Source of the DNA: Flavobacteriales bacterium
Lineage (GTDB): Bacteria > Bacteroidota > Bacteroidia > Flavobacteriales > JADGDT01
DNA: 6,218 bases
Direction of reading: 5' to 3'
NCBI GenBank assembly: GCA_023145275.1
Contig: JAGLEB010000167.1
Coordinates: 1-6,218, forward strand
In this document: piece by piece, positions 1-5,640 of the stretch
Layout: each line of letters opens with the position of its first letter
Position numbering within the stretch: position 1 is the first letter of the stretch
Program-made: the position numbers and the translations under genes
The notes under the pieces: generated by a model
Databases searched by the model: none
What the model was told of the DNA's origin: nothing
What the model saw: only the letters and a program-made list of their open reading frames with translations

Positions 1-327
1 ATTGATGGGAAGTTGAATTTTATTAACATCTTGAAACTTCTGTATTACAAAAAGAGGAAAGCAATAAACAGGGTGAGGTCAATTATTATTGGAGTAGCTC
101 CCGAATATCAAAAGCACGGTATAGAGGCTTTAATCTTTTATAAAATAAATCGTTATTTTGATAAATCTCAGTATAAAGAATTGGAGTTTTCGTGGATTGG
201 AGATTATAACACAAAAATGCAGAGTACAATAAAAGCTGTTGGAGCAGAGAAGGTTTCAACACATGTTACATATCGATATTTATTCGACAGAAAAAAGGAG
301 TTTGTGAGATATCCCATCGATAATTAA
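1..327 (+). CDS. GNAT-like N-acetyltransferase, C-terminal part (5' end outside window)
   Basis: The frame is open from base 1 to the TAA at 325-327 and gives 108 residues. The TTG at base 13 is unlikely to be a real start because the frame continues upstream, so this is the 3' end of a longer gene. The visible part contains a hydrophobic strand followed by VAPEYQKHGIEA (visible residues 32-43). This resembles the GNAT motif A, a beta-strand followed by the acetyl-CoA pyrophosphate loop Q/R-x-x-G-x-G/A, although the last glycine position is not canonical. After it come an aromatic-rich helix, a W-I-x-x-x-N segment (WIGDYN), a helix ending in VGAEKV and a final strand VTYRYLF, the order expected of a GNAT C-terminal half. 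Large Bacteroidota proteins of this type occur, but the substrate is unknown. Arginine codons are mostly AGA/AGG (5 of 7). The GNAT assignment is from motif pattern only and is moderately secure. Confidence 0.6.
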   Translation: MDGKLNFINILKLLYYKKRKAINRVRSIIIGVAPEYQKHGIEALIFYKINRYFDKSQYKELEFSWIGDYNTKMQSTIKAVGAEKVSTHVTYRYLFDRKKEFVRYPIDN

Positions 328-350
328 TGTATTACCCACGAAGTTTAAAA

Positions 351-491
351 CTAGAAGTTGAAATAGAAACCGTTTGTATTTTCACCTCTTCCATAGTCAA
401 TATCTAATTGGCATTAAACGTGGCCTAGGTAAAATATGCATCTAAAATCGCCATCACCAAAACGGGATGATAAGGGACATAAATAGTCTTT
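351..491 (-). pseudogene. Possible remnant of the C-terminus of an outer-membrane beta-barrel protein
   Basis: Read on the minus strand from 491 down to the TAG at 353-351, one frame gives a protein-like stretch ending in LDIDYGRGENTNGFYFNF. It is interrupted by a single in-frame TAA at 416-414 (after FYLGHV) and bounded upstream by another stop at 494-492. Alternating hydrophobic residues, the DYG-x-G turn and the terminal aromatic strand GFYFNF resemble the last two beta-strands of Omp85/BamA-like or related outer-membrane barrels, whose C-termini finish on an aromatic residue. No start codon or upstream portion remains, because the helicase gene lies immediately beyond. The best reading is a decayed 3' fragment. 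A chance open stretch in AT-rich spacer DNA is a real alternative, as the call rests on only about 30 telling residues. Confidence 0.3.
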
Positions 492-515
492 TTAGTCATT
501 AATCCATATTTGGTG

Positions 516-523
516 TACCTTTG
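516..523 (+). promoter_or_regulatory. Candidate Bacteroidota -7 promoter box for the DEAD-box helicase
   Basis: TACCTTTG followed by C matches the Bacteroidota -7 consensus TAnnTTTG exactly. It sits 23 bases before the TTG start at 547, giving a very short leader. No clear TTG -33 element is found at the ideal spacing; the region 486-500 is T-rich only. The position just upstream of an otherwise promoterless gene supports the call. Confidence 0.55.
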
Positions 524-546
524 CATCGAATATTAATACATATATT

Positions 547-1659
547 TTGAAAAACTTCGAAGAATTAGGTATAAGCTCAGGCTTTGTGAAAGGGCTTGCT
601 GAATTAAATATTGTTGAACCTACTGACATTCAGAAGAAGGTGATACCAGTATTGTTGGCTGGAGCAACAGATATTGTCGCACAGGCACAAACAGGTACAG
701 GAAAAACAGCGGCATATGGAATTCCATTGTTAGAGAAAATGGACTCAAACAAAAATGCGGTACAGGGCTTAGTTTTATGTCCAACCCGTGAATTGGCAAA
801 ACAAGTTGCCAAGCAGTTGTTCAGATTTACAAAGTATACTACTAAAATTTTCACAGAAGCGGTATATGGTGGAGAACACATCGATAGACAAATCGCATCC
901 TTGAAACGTCCAACGCAAATCATTGTGGCTACACCAGGACGCTTGATTGATTTGGTAAATCGTAAAGCTGTTGATTTAAACTCAGTAAAAACTGTTGTAT
1001 TAGATGAAGCAGACGAAATGCTGAGCATGGGATTTAAAAAGGAATTGGACGATATCTTGGGCCACCTTCCTTCCATCAAAAATAAATGGTTATTCTCAGC
1101 TACTATTCCAAATGGAATTCAAGAAATTATTTCGAAACACTTATCTAAAGATGCTGAACGCATTGAAGTAAAACGAGAGAATATTGTCAATAAAAATATT
1201 TCGCACCAATTTGTGATGTGCAATGACTCAGAGAAATTTCATGCACTGCAACTATTCTTAAAATCAGAGCACAAAAACCGTGGCGTAATCTTTTGCAAAA
1301 CAAAAGCGGCAACCAAAAAACTCACTAAACAATTGATAGCCAAGAATATTGCGGCAGATGCAATTCATGGAGATCTAATGCAGAAAGAACGAGATAAGGT
1401 AATGCGTGCATTTAAAAATGAAACTATACGAGTGCTTGTTGCGACAGATGTTGCGGCACGTGGTATTGATATATCTGGTCTTACTTTTGTTGCACATTAT
1501 CAATTACCGGAAAATGATGAATACTACACACACCGAAGTGGACGAACTGCACGTGCAGGTAAAGTAGGTGTTTCTATGTGTTTTGTAAGTAATTCTGAGC
1601 TTAGGATTTTACGCAACTACGAACGTAACTTAGATATCAAATTTCGCCAAGTAAAATAG
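547..1659 (+). CDS. DEAD-box ATP-dependent RNA helicase (RhlE/DeaD-like core)
   Basis: This 370-residue cytoplasmic protein is expected to unwind short RNA duplexes using ATP, in ribosome assembly, mRNA decay or cold adaptation. All core motifs are present in order: Q motif (F4 through PTDIQ 25-29), motif I AQTGTGKT (47-54), Ia PTREL (79-83), GG (108-109), Ib TPGR (129-132), II DEAD (153-156), III SAT (184-186), IV VIFC (247-250), V ATDVAARGID (299-308) and VI HRSGRTARAG (329-338). The start is TTG: the frame runs back to a stop at 493-495 without any ATG, the next Met is residue 65, and MKNFEELGI is a normal family N-terminus. The protein stops directly after the second RecA domain (IKFRQVK), so the basic or RNA-binding tail found in many relatives is missing. 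In the same frame after the TAG another 23 codons stay open to 1731. The gene appears monocistronic. Arginine codons are mainly CGN (17 of 20), unlike hypD downstream. The family is certain; the exact subfamily is not. Confidence 0.95.
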   Translation: MKNFEELGISSGFVKGLAELNIVEPTDIQKKVIPVLLAGATDIVAQAQTGTGKTAAYGIPLLEKMDSNKNAVQGLVLCPTRELAKQVAKQLFRFTKYTTKIFTEAVYGGEHIDRQIASLKRPTQIIVATPGRLIDLVNRKAVDLNSVKTVVLDEADEMLSMGFKKELDDILGHLPSIKNKWLFSATIPNGIQEIISKHLSKDAERIEVKRENIVNKNISHQFVMCNDSEKFHALQLFLKSEHKNRGVIFCKTKAATKKLTKQLIAKNIAADAIHGDLMQKERDKVMRAFKNETIRVLVATDVAARGIDISGLTFVAHYQLPENDEYYTHRSGRTARAGKVGVSMCFVSNSELRILRNYERNLDIKFRQVK

Positions 1660-1758
1660 GAAGTAAGGCTTGAAAACAAAAGCTTAAACCTAATGTGGAG
1701 TTATTTGTCACTTGAAAGATTATACAAATAGATTGACTGAATAAAAAACTACAGCTAA

Positions 1759-1867
1759 TAAATAGGACATGCTCGGTCTGCAATACCTTGCTTGTGATAA
1801 GTCTAGTATTGAATCTACCTATCGGTAGACAGGCTAAACCACAGATATGCTATAACTTAGGAGTTTG
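1759..1867 (+). repeat. Structured intergenic repeat, copy A
   Basis: This direct repeat is shared with 2708-2832. Conserved blocks occur in the same order: TAAATAGG (1759-1766), CGGTCTGCA (1774-1782), a 38-base core (1816-1853) matching 2754-2791 at 35 positions with its first 24 bases identical, and AGGAGTTTG (1859-1867). The core contains a hairpin CCTATC-GGTA-GACAGG (1818-1833) with one central mismatch and, in this copy, an extra CTACC/GGTAG pairing (1815-1828). Spacing between blocks differs from copy B by insertions of about 12 and 27 bases, so the copies are old. I do not recognise a named family. It could be a REP-like element, a non-autonomous mobile remnant or a structured RNA. Confidence 0.7.
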
Positions 1868-1959
1868 ATGTTTTTCTTTTGATTTTAAATATGTGTATCT
1901 ACTGATGTTTATTAAAAAAAAAGTGAGAAAATATTTTTTTTCATTAACATTCTATTTAC

Positions 1960-1967
1960 TATATTTA
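1960..1967 (+). promoter_or_regulatory. Weak -7-like box upstream of the lipoprotein gene
   Basis: TATATTTA differs from TAnnTTTG at the final base, and no TTG lies about 19 bases upstream. It is the best promoter candidate in the 419-base spacer and would give a leader of about 105 bases containing the shared block at 1995-2009 and the hairpin at 2031-2061. Confidence 0.3.
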
Positions 1968-1994
1968 GTCATCTTAAACAAAGAATACTAATTA

Positions 1995-2009
1995 TTATAA
2001 ACACATAGT
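1995..2009 (+). repeat. Leader block shared with hypD upstream region, copy 1
   Basis: TTATAAACACATAGT here recurs at 3074-3091, the two differing only by three extra A residues. This copy ends 69 bases before the lipoprotein ATG. AT-rich composition makes the TTATAAA half weak evidence, but the CACATAGT half is not low-complexity. The function is unknown. Confidence 0.4.
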
Positions 2010-2030
2010 ATTAAAAACAGGTTGTGCTTT

Positions 2031-2061
2031 AGCCTTCCTTTCGGCAGATAGGCCTTAGGCT
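2031..2061 (+). repeat. Compound hairpin in the lipoprotein leader
   Basis: An inner hairpin, CCTTTC-GGCA-GATAGG (2037-2052), has one T-T mismatch. It is enclosed by an outer stem AGCCT (2031-2035) with AGGCT (2057-2061), leaving a small asymmetric bulge. The inner element has the same CCTnTC-GGnA-GAnAGG plan as the hairpins in repeat copies A and B, so it is a third, shorter family member. It ends 17 bases before the ATG at 2079 and could affect translation initiation; that effect is inferred only. Confidence 0.6.
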
Positions 2062-2078
2062 TAATTGAAACTCTTATT

Positions 2079-2534
2079 ATGAAGAAGTCATTTTATTTAT
2101 TACTAATAGTATTTGCATTGTTTTCGTGTAAACAACATCATGAGACAAGAATTGTTTTTGAAAACAGTACTGACTACAATATTAAGGTAAAACTCAATCC
2201 AAACCCATCCGCTGAAGGGATTAAATTTGAGCTCAACCTTGATACAATCTATCCAGGTGAGGAAATTTATCATATTGATATGACTGATTATGACCCTAGG
2301 AAACTTTTATCAGATGGATACTATAGTTTTGTTATTGAAATTGATAATCCAAATGAGGATAGAATCGTATTTGGGAAAAATACTGAACCTGATTATGAAT
2401 TAAATCCTTATACAGATCTTGATAGCTGGAAATATGATGAATATAATTTCACATATAGATACAATTATTCAAGTGATGAAACTTTAATTCACGAATACAC
2501 ATTTATTATTTCAGAAGACTTGATATTAAAATAA
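2079..2534 (+). CDS. Small lipoprotein of unknown function
   Basis: The 151-residue product starts with MKKSFYLLLIVFALFSC, a type II (lipoprotein) signal peptide. It has two basic residues, a hydrophobic core at 5-16 and a lipobox LFSC with the lipidated cysteine at residue 17. The mature protein should be anchored in the cell envelope; residues after the cysteine (KQHH) are not an acidic surface-export signal. The rest is acidic and rich in Asp, Glu, Tyr and Asn. It begins with a strand-like segment RIVFENSTDYNIKVKL (24-39), continues through alternating strand-like stretches such as YSFVIEID (82-89) and ends in YTFIISEDLIL, suggesting a single small beta-sandwich domain. I do not recognise a family. 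It stands alone, between two copies of a structured repeat, with no sign of an operon with hypD, which starts 610 bases later. Confidence 0.85.
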   Translation: MKKSFYLLLIVFALFSCKQHHETRIVFENSTDYNIKVKLNPNPSAEGIKFELNLDTIYPGEEIYHIDMTDYDPRKLLSDGYYSFVIEIDNPNEDRIVFGKNTEPDYELNPYTDLDSWKYDEYNFTYRYNYSSDETLIHEYTFIISEDLILK

Positions 2535-2707
2535 AGAACTAAGTCTTATAAATAATCCTCCTAAGAAAACTATCTACTCTTTTTGGTGACGTATAAAAAA
2601 CTTCAAGGTCGAGATGAGTGAATATTTAGTAATCAGGAGTTTACTTTTGTAAATGACTGATTGCAAAATAAATATCAGAGAAAAGATTGGTATTTTCTTA
2701 CAGACAC

Positions 2708-2832
2708 TAAATAGGTCTATGAACGGTCTGCATGACCTAGCGATGAGAGTCCTTACCTATCGGTAGACAGGCTAAACAGCACATATGCTATGTGCCTATA
2801 CAGAATAAGCATTGCTATGATTGAGGAGTTTG
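2708..2832 (+). repeat. Structured intergenic repeat, copy B
   Basis: This is the partner of 1759-1867 in the same orientation, starting 949 bases downstream. Shared blocks are TAAATAGG (2708-2715), CGGTCTGCA (2724-2732), the 38-base core (2754-2791, 35 identities) and AGGAGTTTG (2824-2832). It carries the CCTATC-GGTA-GACAGG hairpin (2756-2771), and right after it a second perfect hairpin at 2779-2795. Between core and last block this copy has about 27 extra bases, including a second TGCTAT (2813-2818), as if part of the unit had been duplicated. Confidence 0.7.
2779..2795 (+). repeat. Perfect 7-bp hairpin inside repeat copy B
   Basis: GCACATA and TATGTGC pair perfectly around a TGC loop. 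In copy A the same place keeps only the ATA-TGC-TAT centre, so the outer pairs are lost there or gained here. No T-run follows, so it is not a typical intrinsic terminator. Confidence 0.6.
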
Positions 2833-2904
2833 TTTACGCAATAGATATTAGTATTTGTCTGGTATGCAAAGTTTAAACAAAAAAACTAAACTTATTTATT
2901 ACGA

Positions 2905-2934
2905 TTGAAGTAATAAAAATATTTTTTATATTTG
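2905..2934 (+). promoter_or_regulatory. Promoter candidate P1 upstream of hypD
   Basis: The TTG at 2905-2907 and TATATTTG at 2927-2934 match the Bacteroidota -33 and -7 elements with a 19-base spacer, close to ideal. It lies about 210 bases before the hypD ATG, implying a long leader that would include P2 and the inverted repeat. Confidence 0.45.
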
Positions 2935-3026
2935 TTTTCAATGAAACACAATGTGAACATACATATTGCTACTAAATGTTATAGACGCCTTTTTGAGTGT
3001 ATAATGTTTTATAATTAAGCCTGCCT

Positions 3027-3034
3027 TATATTTG
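3027..3034 (+). promoter_or_regulatory. Promoter candidate P2, proximal to hypD
   Basis: TATATTTG followed by C is an exact -7 box. The -33 region has only a TGTTTT-like sequence (3005-3010). Initiation about 7 bases downstream would give a leader of roughly 100 bases. The box directly abuts the inverted repeat beginning at 3034, an arrangement suited to repression. Confidence 0.5.
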
Positions 3035-3062
3035 CTTATACACTAACTTCTAAAGTATAAGC
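3034..3062 (+). promoter_or_regulatory. 8-bp inverted repeat at the presumed hypD transcription start
   Basis: GCTTATAC (3034-3041) and GTATAAGC (3055-3062) are perfect reverse complements separated by 13 bases, with arm centres 21 bp apart, about two helical turns. The repeat overlaps the end of the P2 -7 box and the expected start site. This is a plausible operator for a dimeric regulator of hydroxyproline use; if transcribed it could also form a leader hairpin. No regulator gene is in the window. Confidence 0.45.
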
Positions 3063-3073
3063 TTTCAACTATT

Positions 3074-3091
3074 TTATAAAAAACACATAGT
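3074..3091 (+). repeat. Leader block shared with lipoprotein upstream region, copy 2
   Basis: TTATAAA, three further A residues and CACATAGT repeat the block at 1995-2009. It ends 53 bases before the hypD ATG. Together with the larger repeats it makes the two upstream regions similar in order: structured repeat, AT-rich tract, TATATTT box, this block, then the gene. Confidence 0.4.
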
Positions 3092-3144
3092 TCAATCATT
3101 TAAATTACAGAATTTTACCTGTAGTTTATTTTCATATTAGCATT

Positions 3145-5622
3145 ATGAATAATTTAGATAAAACAGATGATAATGTTTTAGAAATAAAGCAATCTGAAAG
3201 ACAACCAAATACAGAGGGTAATTTTTACAACTTAGATAAAAGTGATAGTATTGGCCCAGGCATGAATACTAGGATAAAAAAACTAAGAAAGTTAAGTTTT
3301 GATGCAACACCTTCTTTAAGTATAGAAAGGGCAATTCATCAAACTGAATTTTACAAAGAAAACAACGGTAAGTTTTCAACTCCCGAAATGAGAGCTTTGA
3401 GTTTCTTAGATCATTGTACCCGAAAAACTCTTTACTTAGGAGATAATGAATTAATTGTTGGAGAAAGAGGCCCTTTACCTAAGGCTGTACCAACATTTCC
3501 CGAGCTAACTTGCCATAGTGTAGAAGATTTACATGTCCTTAATTCTAGAGATCAGCAGAGATATACTATATCTCAAGAGGATATAGATATATACGAGAAA
3601 GAAGTTATTCCTTATTGGAAAGGAAGAACTCAGCGAGAAAAAATTTTCTCAAATGTTCCTAAAGAATGGTCTATGGCCTACGAAGCAGGTTTGTTTACTG
3701 AGTTTATGGAGCAAAGAGCTCCAGGACATACAGCTCTAGACGGTAAAATCTATAAAAAAGGGATGATTGATTTCAAACTAGAGATTGATGAACACCTTAG
3801 TACTTTAGATTTTTTAAACGACAAGGAAGCTACCGATAAGGCAGAACAACTAAAAGCTATGAAAATAGCTTGCGATGCTGTAATTGTATTTGCAAATAGG
3901 CATGCCGATTTAGCCGAAGAATTAGCTAAAAATGAAGATGATAAAGTTAGAAAACAAGAGCTTTTAGATATATCAATAATTTGCAGAAAAGTGCCAGAAT
4001 ATGCCCCTGATACTTTTTGGGAAGCAATACAAATGTATTGGTTTGTACACTTGGGTACTATTACAGAATTGAATGGTTGGGATGCTATGAATCCAGGACA
4101 TTTAGATCAGCATTTAACTCCTTTTTACGAAATAGAGATTAAAGAAGGTACTCTTACTAGAGAAAAAGCAAAAGAACTTATATCAGCATTTTGGATAAAA
4201 GTTAACAATCATACTGCTCCACCAAAAGTTGGTATAACTGCTAGAGAAAGTGGTACTTATAACGATTTTACAAATATAAATATTGGCGGGTTAAAAAAAG
4301 ATGGTAGTGATGGTGTAAGTGAAGTGTCATATATAATATTAGAAATAATAGAAGAACTTCATGTCTTACAGCCTGGTAGTTCTGTACATATAAGTAATAA
4401 AACCCCTGATAAGTTTCTTAAAGCAGCAAACAAAGTAATTCGTCAAGGTCATGGGTATCCTTCAGTCTTTAATCCTGAGATTTATATTAAGGAGATGACT
4501 AATATGGGGAAATCTCTTGAAGATGCAAGAGAAGGAGGTTGTAGTGGATGTATAGAAGTTGGCGCATTTGGCAAAGAAGCATTTCTGTTGACAGGTTATT
4601 TGAATGTCCCAAAAATATTTGAAGTTACTCTTAATAATGGTATTAATCCTGTTACAGGTAAAGTAGCTGGAATAAGAACAGGAGATCCTTTAATGTTTAA
4701 TAATTATGAAGAATTATACAATGCCTTTCTAAAACAATTAAACTTTATTGTAGATCAGAAAATTAAAGTTAGCAACTACATCGACAGAATGTTTGCAAAG
4801 TACTCTCCTGCGCCATTCCTTTCGGTAGTAATAGATGATTGTATAAGCACAGGAAAAGACTACTACAACGGTGGGCCAAGATACAATACAAATTATATAC
4901 AGTGTACAGGCTTAGCTACTGTCACTGATAGTTTGGCAACAATAAAGAAACATGTTTTTGAAGATAAATCTTTCAGTATGCTTAAAATTCTTAATGCTGT
5001 AAGTAACAATTTTGAAGGTGAAGAAATATTAAGACAAAAAATTATTAATAGGACTCCTTTCTTTGGAAATGATGACAACTATGCCGATGATATAGCTGTT
5101 AGGGTTTACGGTGATCTTTTAAAAGCTATTGATGGTAAGCCTAACACCAAAGGCGGAAAATTTCATTTAAATATGCTTTCTACTACTTGTCATATTTATT
5201 TTGGAAATATTATGGGAGCTAGCCCAAATGGCAGATTGGCTTTCAAGTCTATTTCTGATGGTACTTCTCCTTCTCATGGAAGAGATATAAATGGACCTTC
5301 ATCTGTTATAAAATCACTTTCTAAAATAGATCACACTAAATCAGGAGGTACTTTACTTAACCAAAGATTCTTACCTAGTTTGCTTAAAAGAGATGAGGAT
5401 ATTGAGAAGTTAGGTCACCTTATAAGAAGTTATTTCACACTTGGAGGACATCATATTCAGTTTAATATTGTTGATACTGCAACATTAAAAGCTGCTCAGA
5501 AAAACCCTGAGAACTACAAAGATTTGATGGTTAGAATGGCTGGATATAGCGATTATTTCAATGATATGAATGAAGATTTACAACAAGAAGTAATTGACAG
5601 AACTGAAAATGATTCATTTTAA
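3145..5622 (+). CDS. hypD: trans-4-hydroxy-L-proline dehydratase (glycyl radical enzyme) with N-terminal extension
   Basis: This 825-residue, oxygen-sensitive cytoplasmic enzyme should convert trans-4-hydroxy-L-proline to (S)-1-pyrroline-5-carboxylate and water. The PFL-like barrel is complete. The thiyl-radical cysteine is C469 in GCSGCIEVGAFGKEAF, with the general base E471; the glycyl radical site is G800 in VRMAGYSDYF. Cys-to-Gly spacing is 331, the same as C434 and G765 of Clostridioides difficile HypD as I recall it. With the constant offset of 35, its reported active-site residues F152, H160, D278, S334, F340, Y450 and T645 all fall on identical residues here: F187, H195, D313, S369, F375, Y485 and T680. 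That separates it from choline, glycerol and sulfonate lyases of the same fold. Residues 1-39 are extra and acidic with a repeated NLDK(T/S)D; Met40 (base 3262) marks the usual family start. The activase follows 18 bases later. Arginine codons are 29 of 32 AGA/AGG, suggesting possible transfer. The symbol is shared with an unrelated hydrogenase maturation gene. Confidence 0.9.
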   Translation: MNNLDKTDDNVLEIKQSERQPNTEGNFYNLDKSDSIGPGMNTRIKKLRKLSFDATPSLSIERAIHQTEFYKENNGKFSTPEMRALSFLDHCTRKTLYLGDNELIVGERGPLPKAVPTFPELTCHSVEDLHVLNSRDQQRYTISQEDIDIYEKEVIPYWKGRTQREKIFSNVPKEWSMAYEAGLFTEFMEQRAPGHTALDGKIYKKGMIDFKLEIDEHLSTLDFLNDKEATDKAEQLKAMKIACDAVIVFANRHADLAEELAKNEDDKVRKQELLDISIICRKVPEYAPDTFWEAIQMYWFVHLGTITELNGWDAMNPGHLDQHLTPFYEIEIKEGTLTREKAKELISAFWIKVNNHTAPPKVGITARESGTYNDFTNINIGGLKKDGSDGVSEVSYIILEIIEELHVLQPGSSVHISNKTPDKFLKAANKVIRQGHGYPSVFNPEIYIKEMTNMGKSLEDAREGGCSGCIEVGAFGKEAFLLTGYLNVPKIFEVTLNNGINPVTGKVAGIRTGDPLMFNNYEELYNAFLKQLNFIVDQKIKVSNYIDRMFAKYSPAPFLSVVIDDCISTGKDYYNGGPRYNTNYIQCTGLATVTDSLATIKKHVFEDKSFSMLKILNAVSNNFEGEEILRQKIINRTPFFGNDDNYADDIAVRVYGDLLKAIDGKPNTKGGKFHLNMLSTTCHIYFGNIMGASPNGRLAFKSISDGTSPSHGRDINGPSSVIKSLSKIDHTKSGGTLLNQRFLPSLLKRDEDIEKLGHLIRSYFTLGGHHIQFNIVDTATLKAAQKNPENYKDLMVRMAGYSDYFNDMNEDLQQEVIDRTENDSF

Positions 5623-5640
5623 TAATTGACAAAATACCTT

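Larger units (their letters stand above)
1660..2078. other. Non-coding spacer between helicase and lipoprotein gene
   Basis: I see no convincing gene in these 419 bases. The first 72 bases continue the helicase frame after its stop, up to the TAG at 1729-1731. Then follow repeat copy A (1759-1867), a very AT-rich tract with runs of A (about 1914-1922) and T (1933-1940), a weak promoter-like box (1960-1967), a 15-base block shared with the hypD leader (1995-2009), and a compound hairpin (2031-2061) just before the lipoprotein start. No strong intrinsic terminator is visible after the helicase; a bulged AAGGCTT/AAGCTT pairing at 1666-1686 lacks a following T-run. Confidence 0.7.
2535..3144. other. 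610-base non-coding region upstream of hypD
   Basis: No convincing gene is seen on either strand. Conceptual translations contain many stops, and the ATG at 2614 opens only 12 codons. Contents in order: about 170 bases without recognised structure, repeat copy B (2708-2832) with a strong hairpin (2779-2795), an AT-rich tract, promoter candidate P1 (-33 TTG 2905-2907, -7 box 2927-2934), promoter candidate P2 (3027-3034), an 8-bp inverted repeat (3034-3062) and the block shared with the lipoprotein leader (3074-3091). The length and content fit a regulated upstream region or hold an unrecognised RNA. Confidence 0.65.

Noticed and set aside
13..15. TTG as the start of a 104-residue gene
   Set aside because: The frame is already open from base 1, and the product begins in the middle of a GNAT-like fold, so the gene starts upstream of the window.
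630..1079. 149-codon open frame on the minus strand inside the helicase gene
   Set aside because: It is wholly antisense to the conserved N-terminal helicase motifs, and its cysteine/serine-rich translation resembles no protein. It is a shadow of the real gene.
1914..1940. A-run/T-run pair as a bidirectional terminator
   Set aside because: The pairing is only between homopolymer tracts without a GC stem, which is expected by chance in such AT-rich DNA.
1759..2832. CRISPR array or insertion sequence
   Set aside because: There are only two long, diverged copies 949 bases apart, no regularly spaced short repeats, no transposase gene and no terminal inverted repeats.
3145..3261. N-terminal extension as a microcompartment encapsulation peptide
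   Set aside because: The residues are polar and acidic with glycines and prolines and no amphipathic helix, and no shell-protein gene is visible.
3262..3264. Met40 ATG as the true hypD start
   Set aside because: It is possible, since it matches the usual family start, but the ATG at 3145 is in frame with no stop between, and promoters and inverted repeat sit upstream of it. I kept 3145 and flagged the question.
4893..5078. 61-codon open frame on the minus strand inside hypD
   Set aside because: It is antisense to a continuous, conserved stretch of HypD and shows no domain or start context of its own.
3145..5622. Glycyl radical enzyme as pyruvate formate-lyase, choline, glycerol or sulfonate lyase
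   Set aside because: The active site has a single GCIE cysteine rather than the adjacent cysteine pair of pyruvate formate-lyase, and GCIEVGAFGKE plus the mapped binding residues fit HypD instead.
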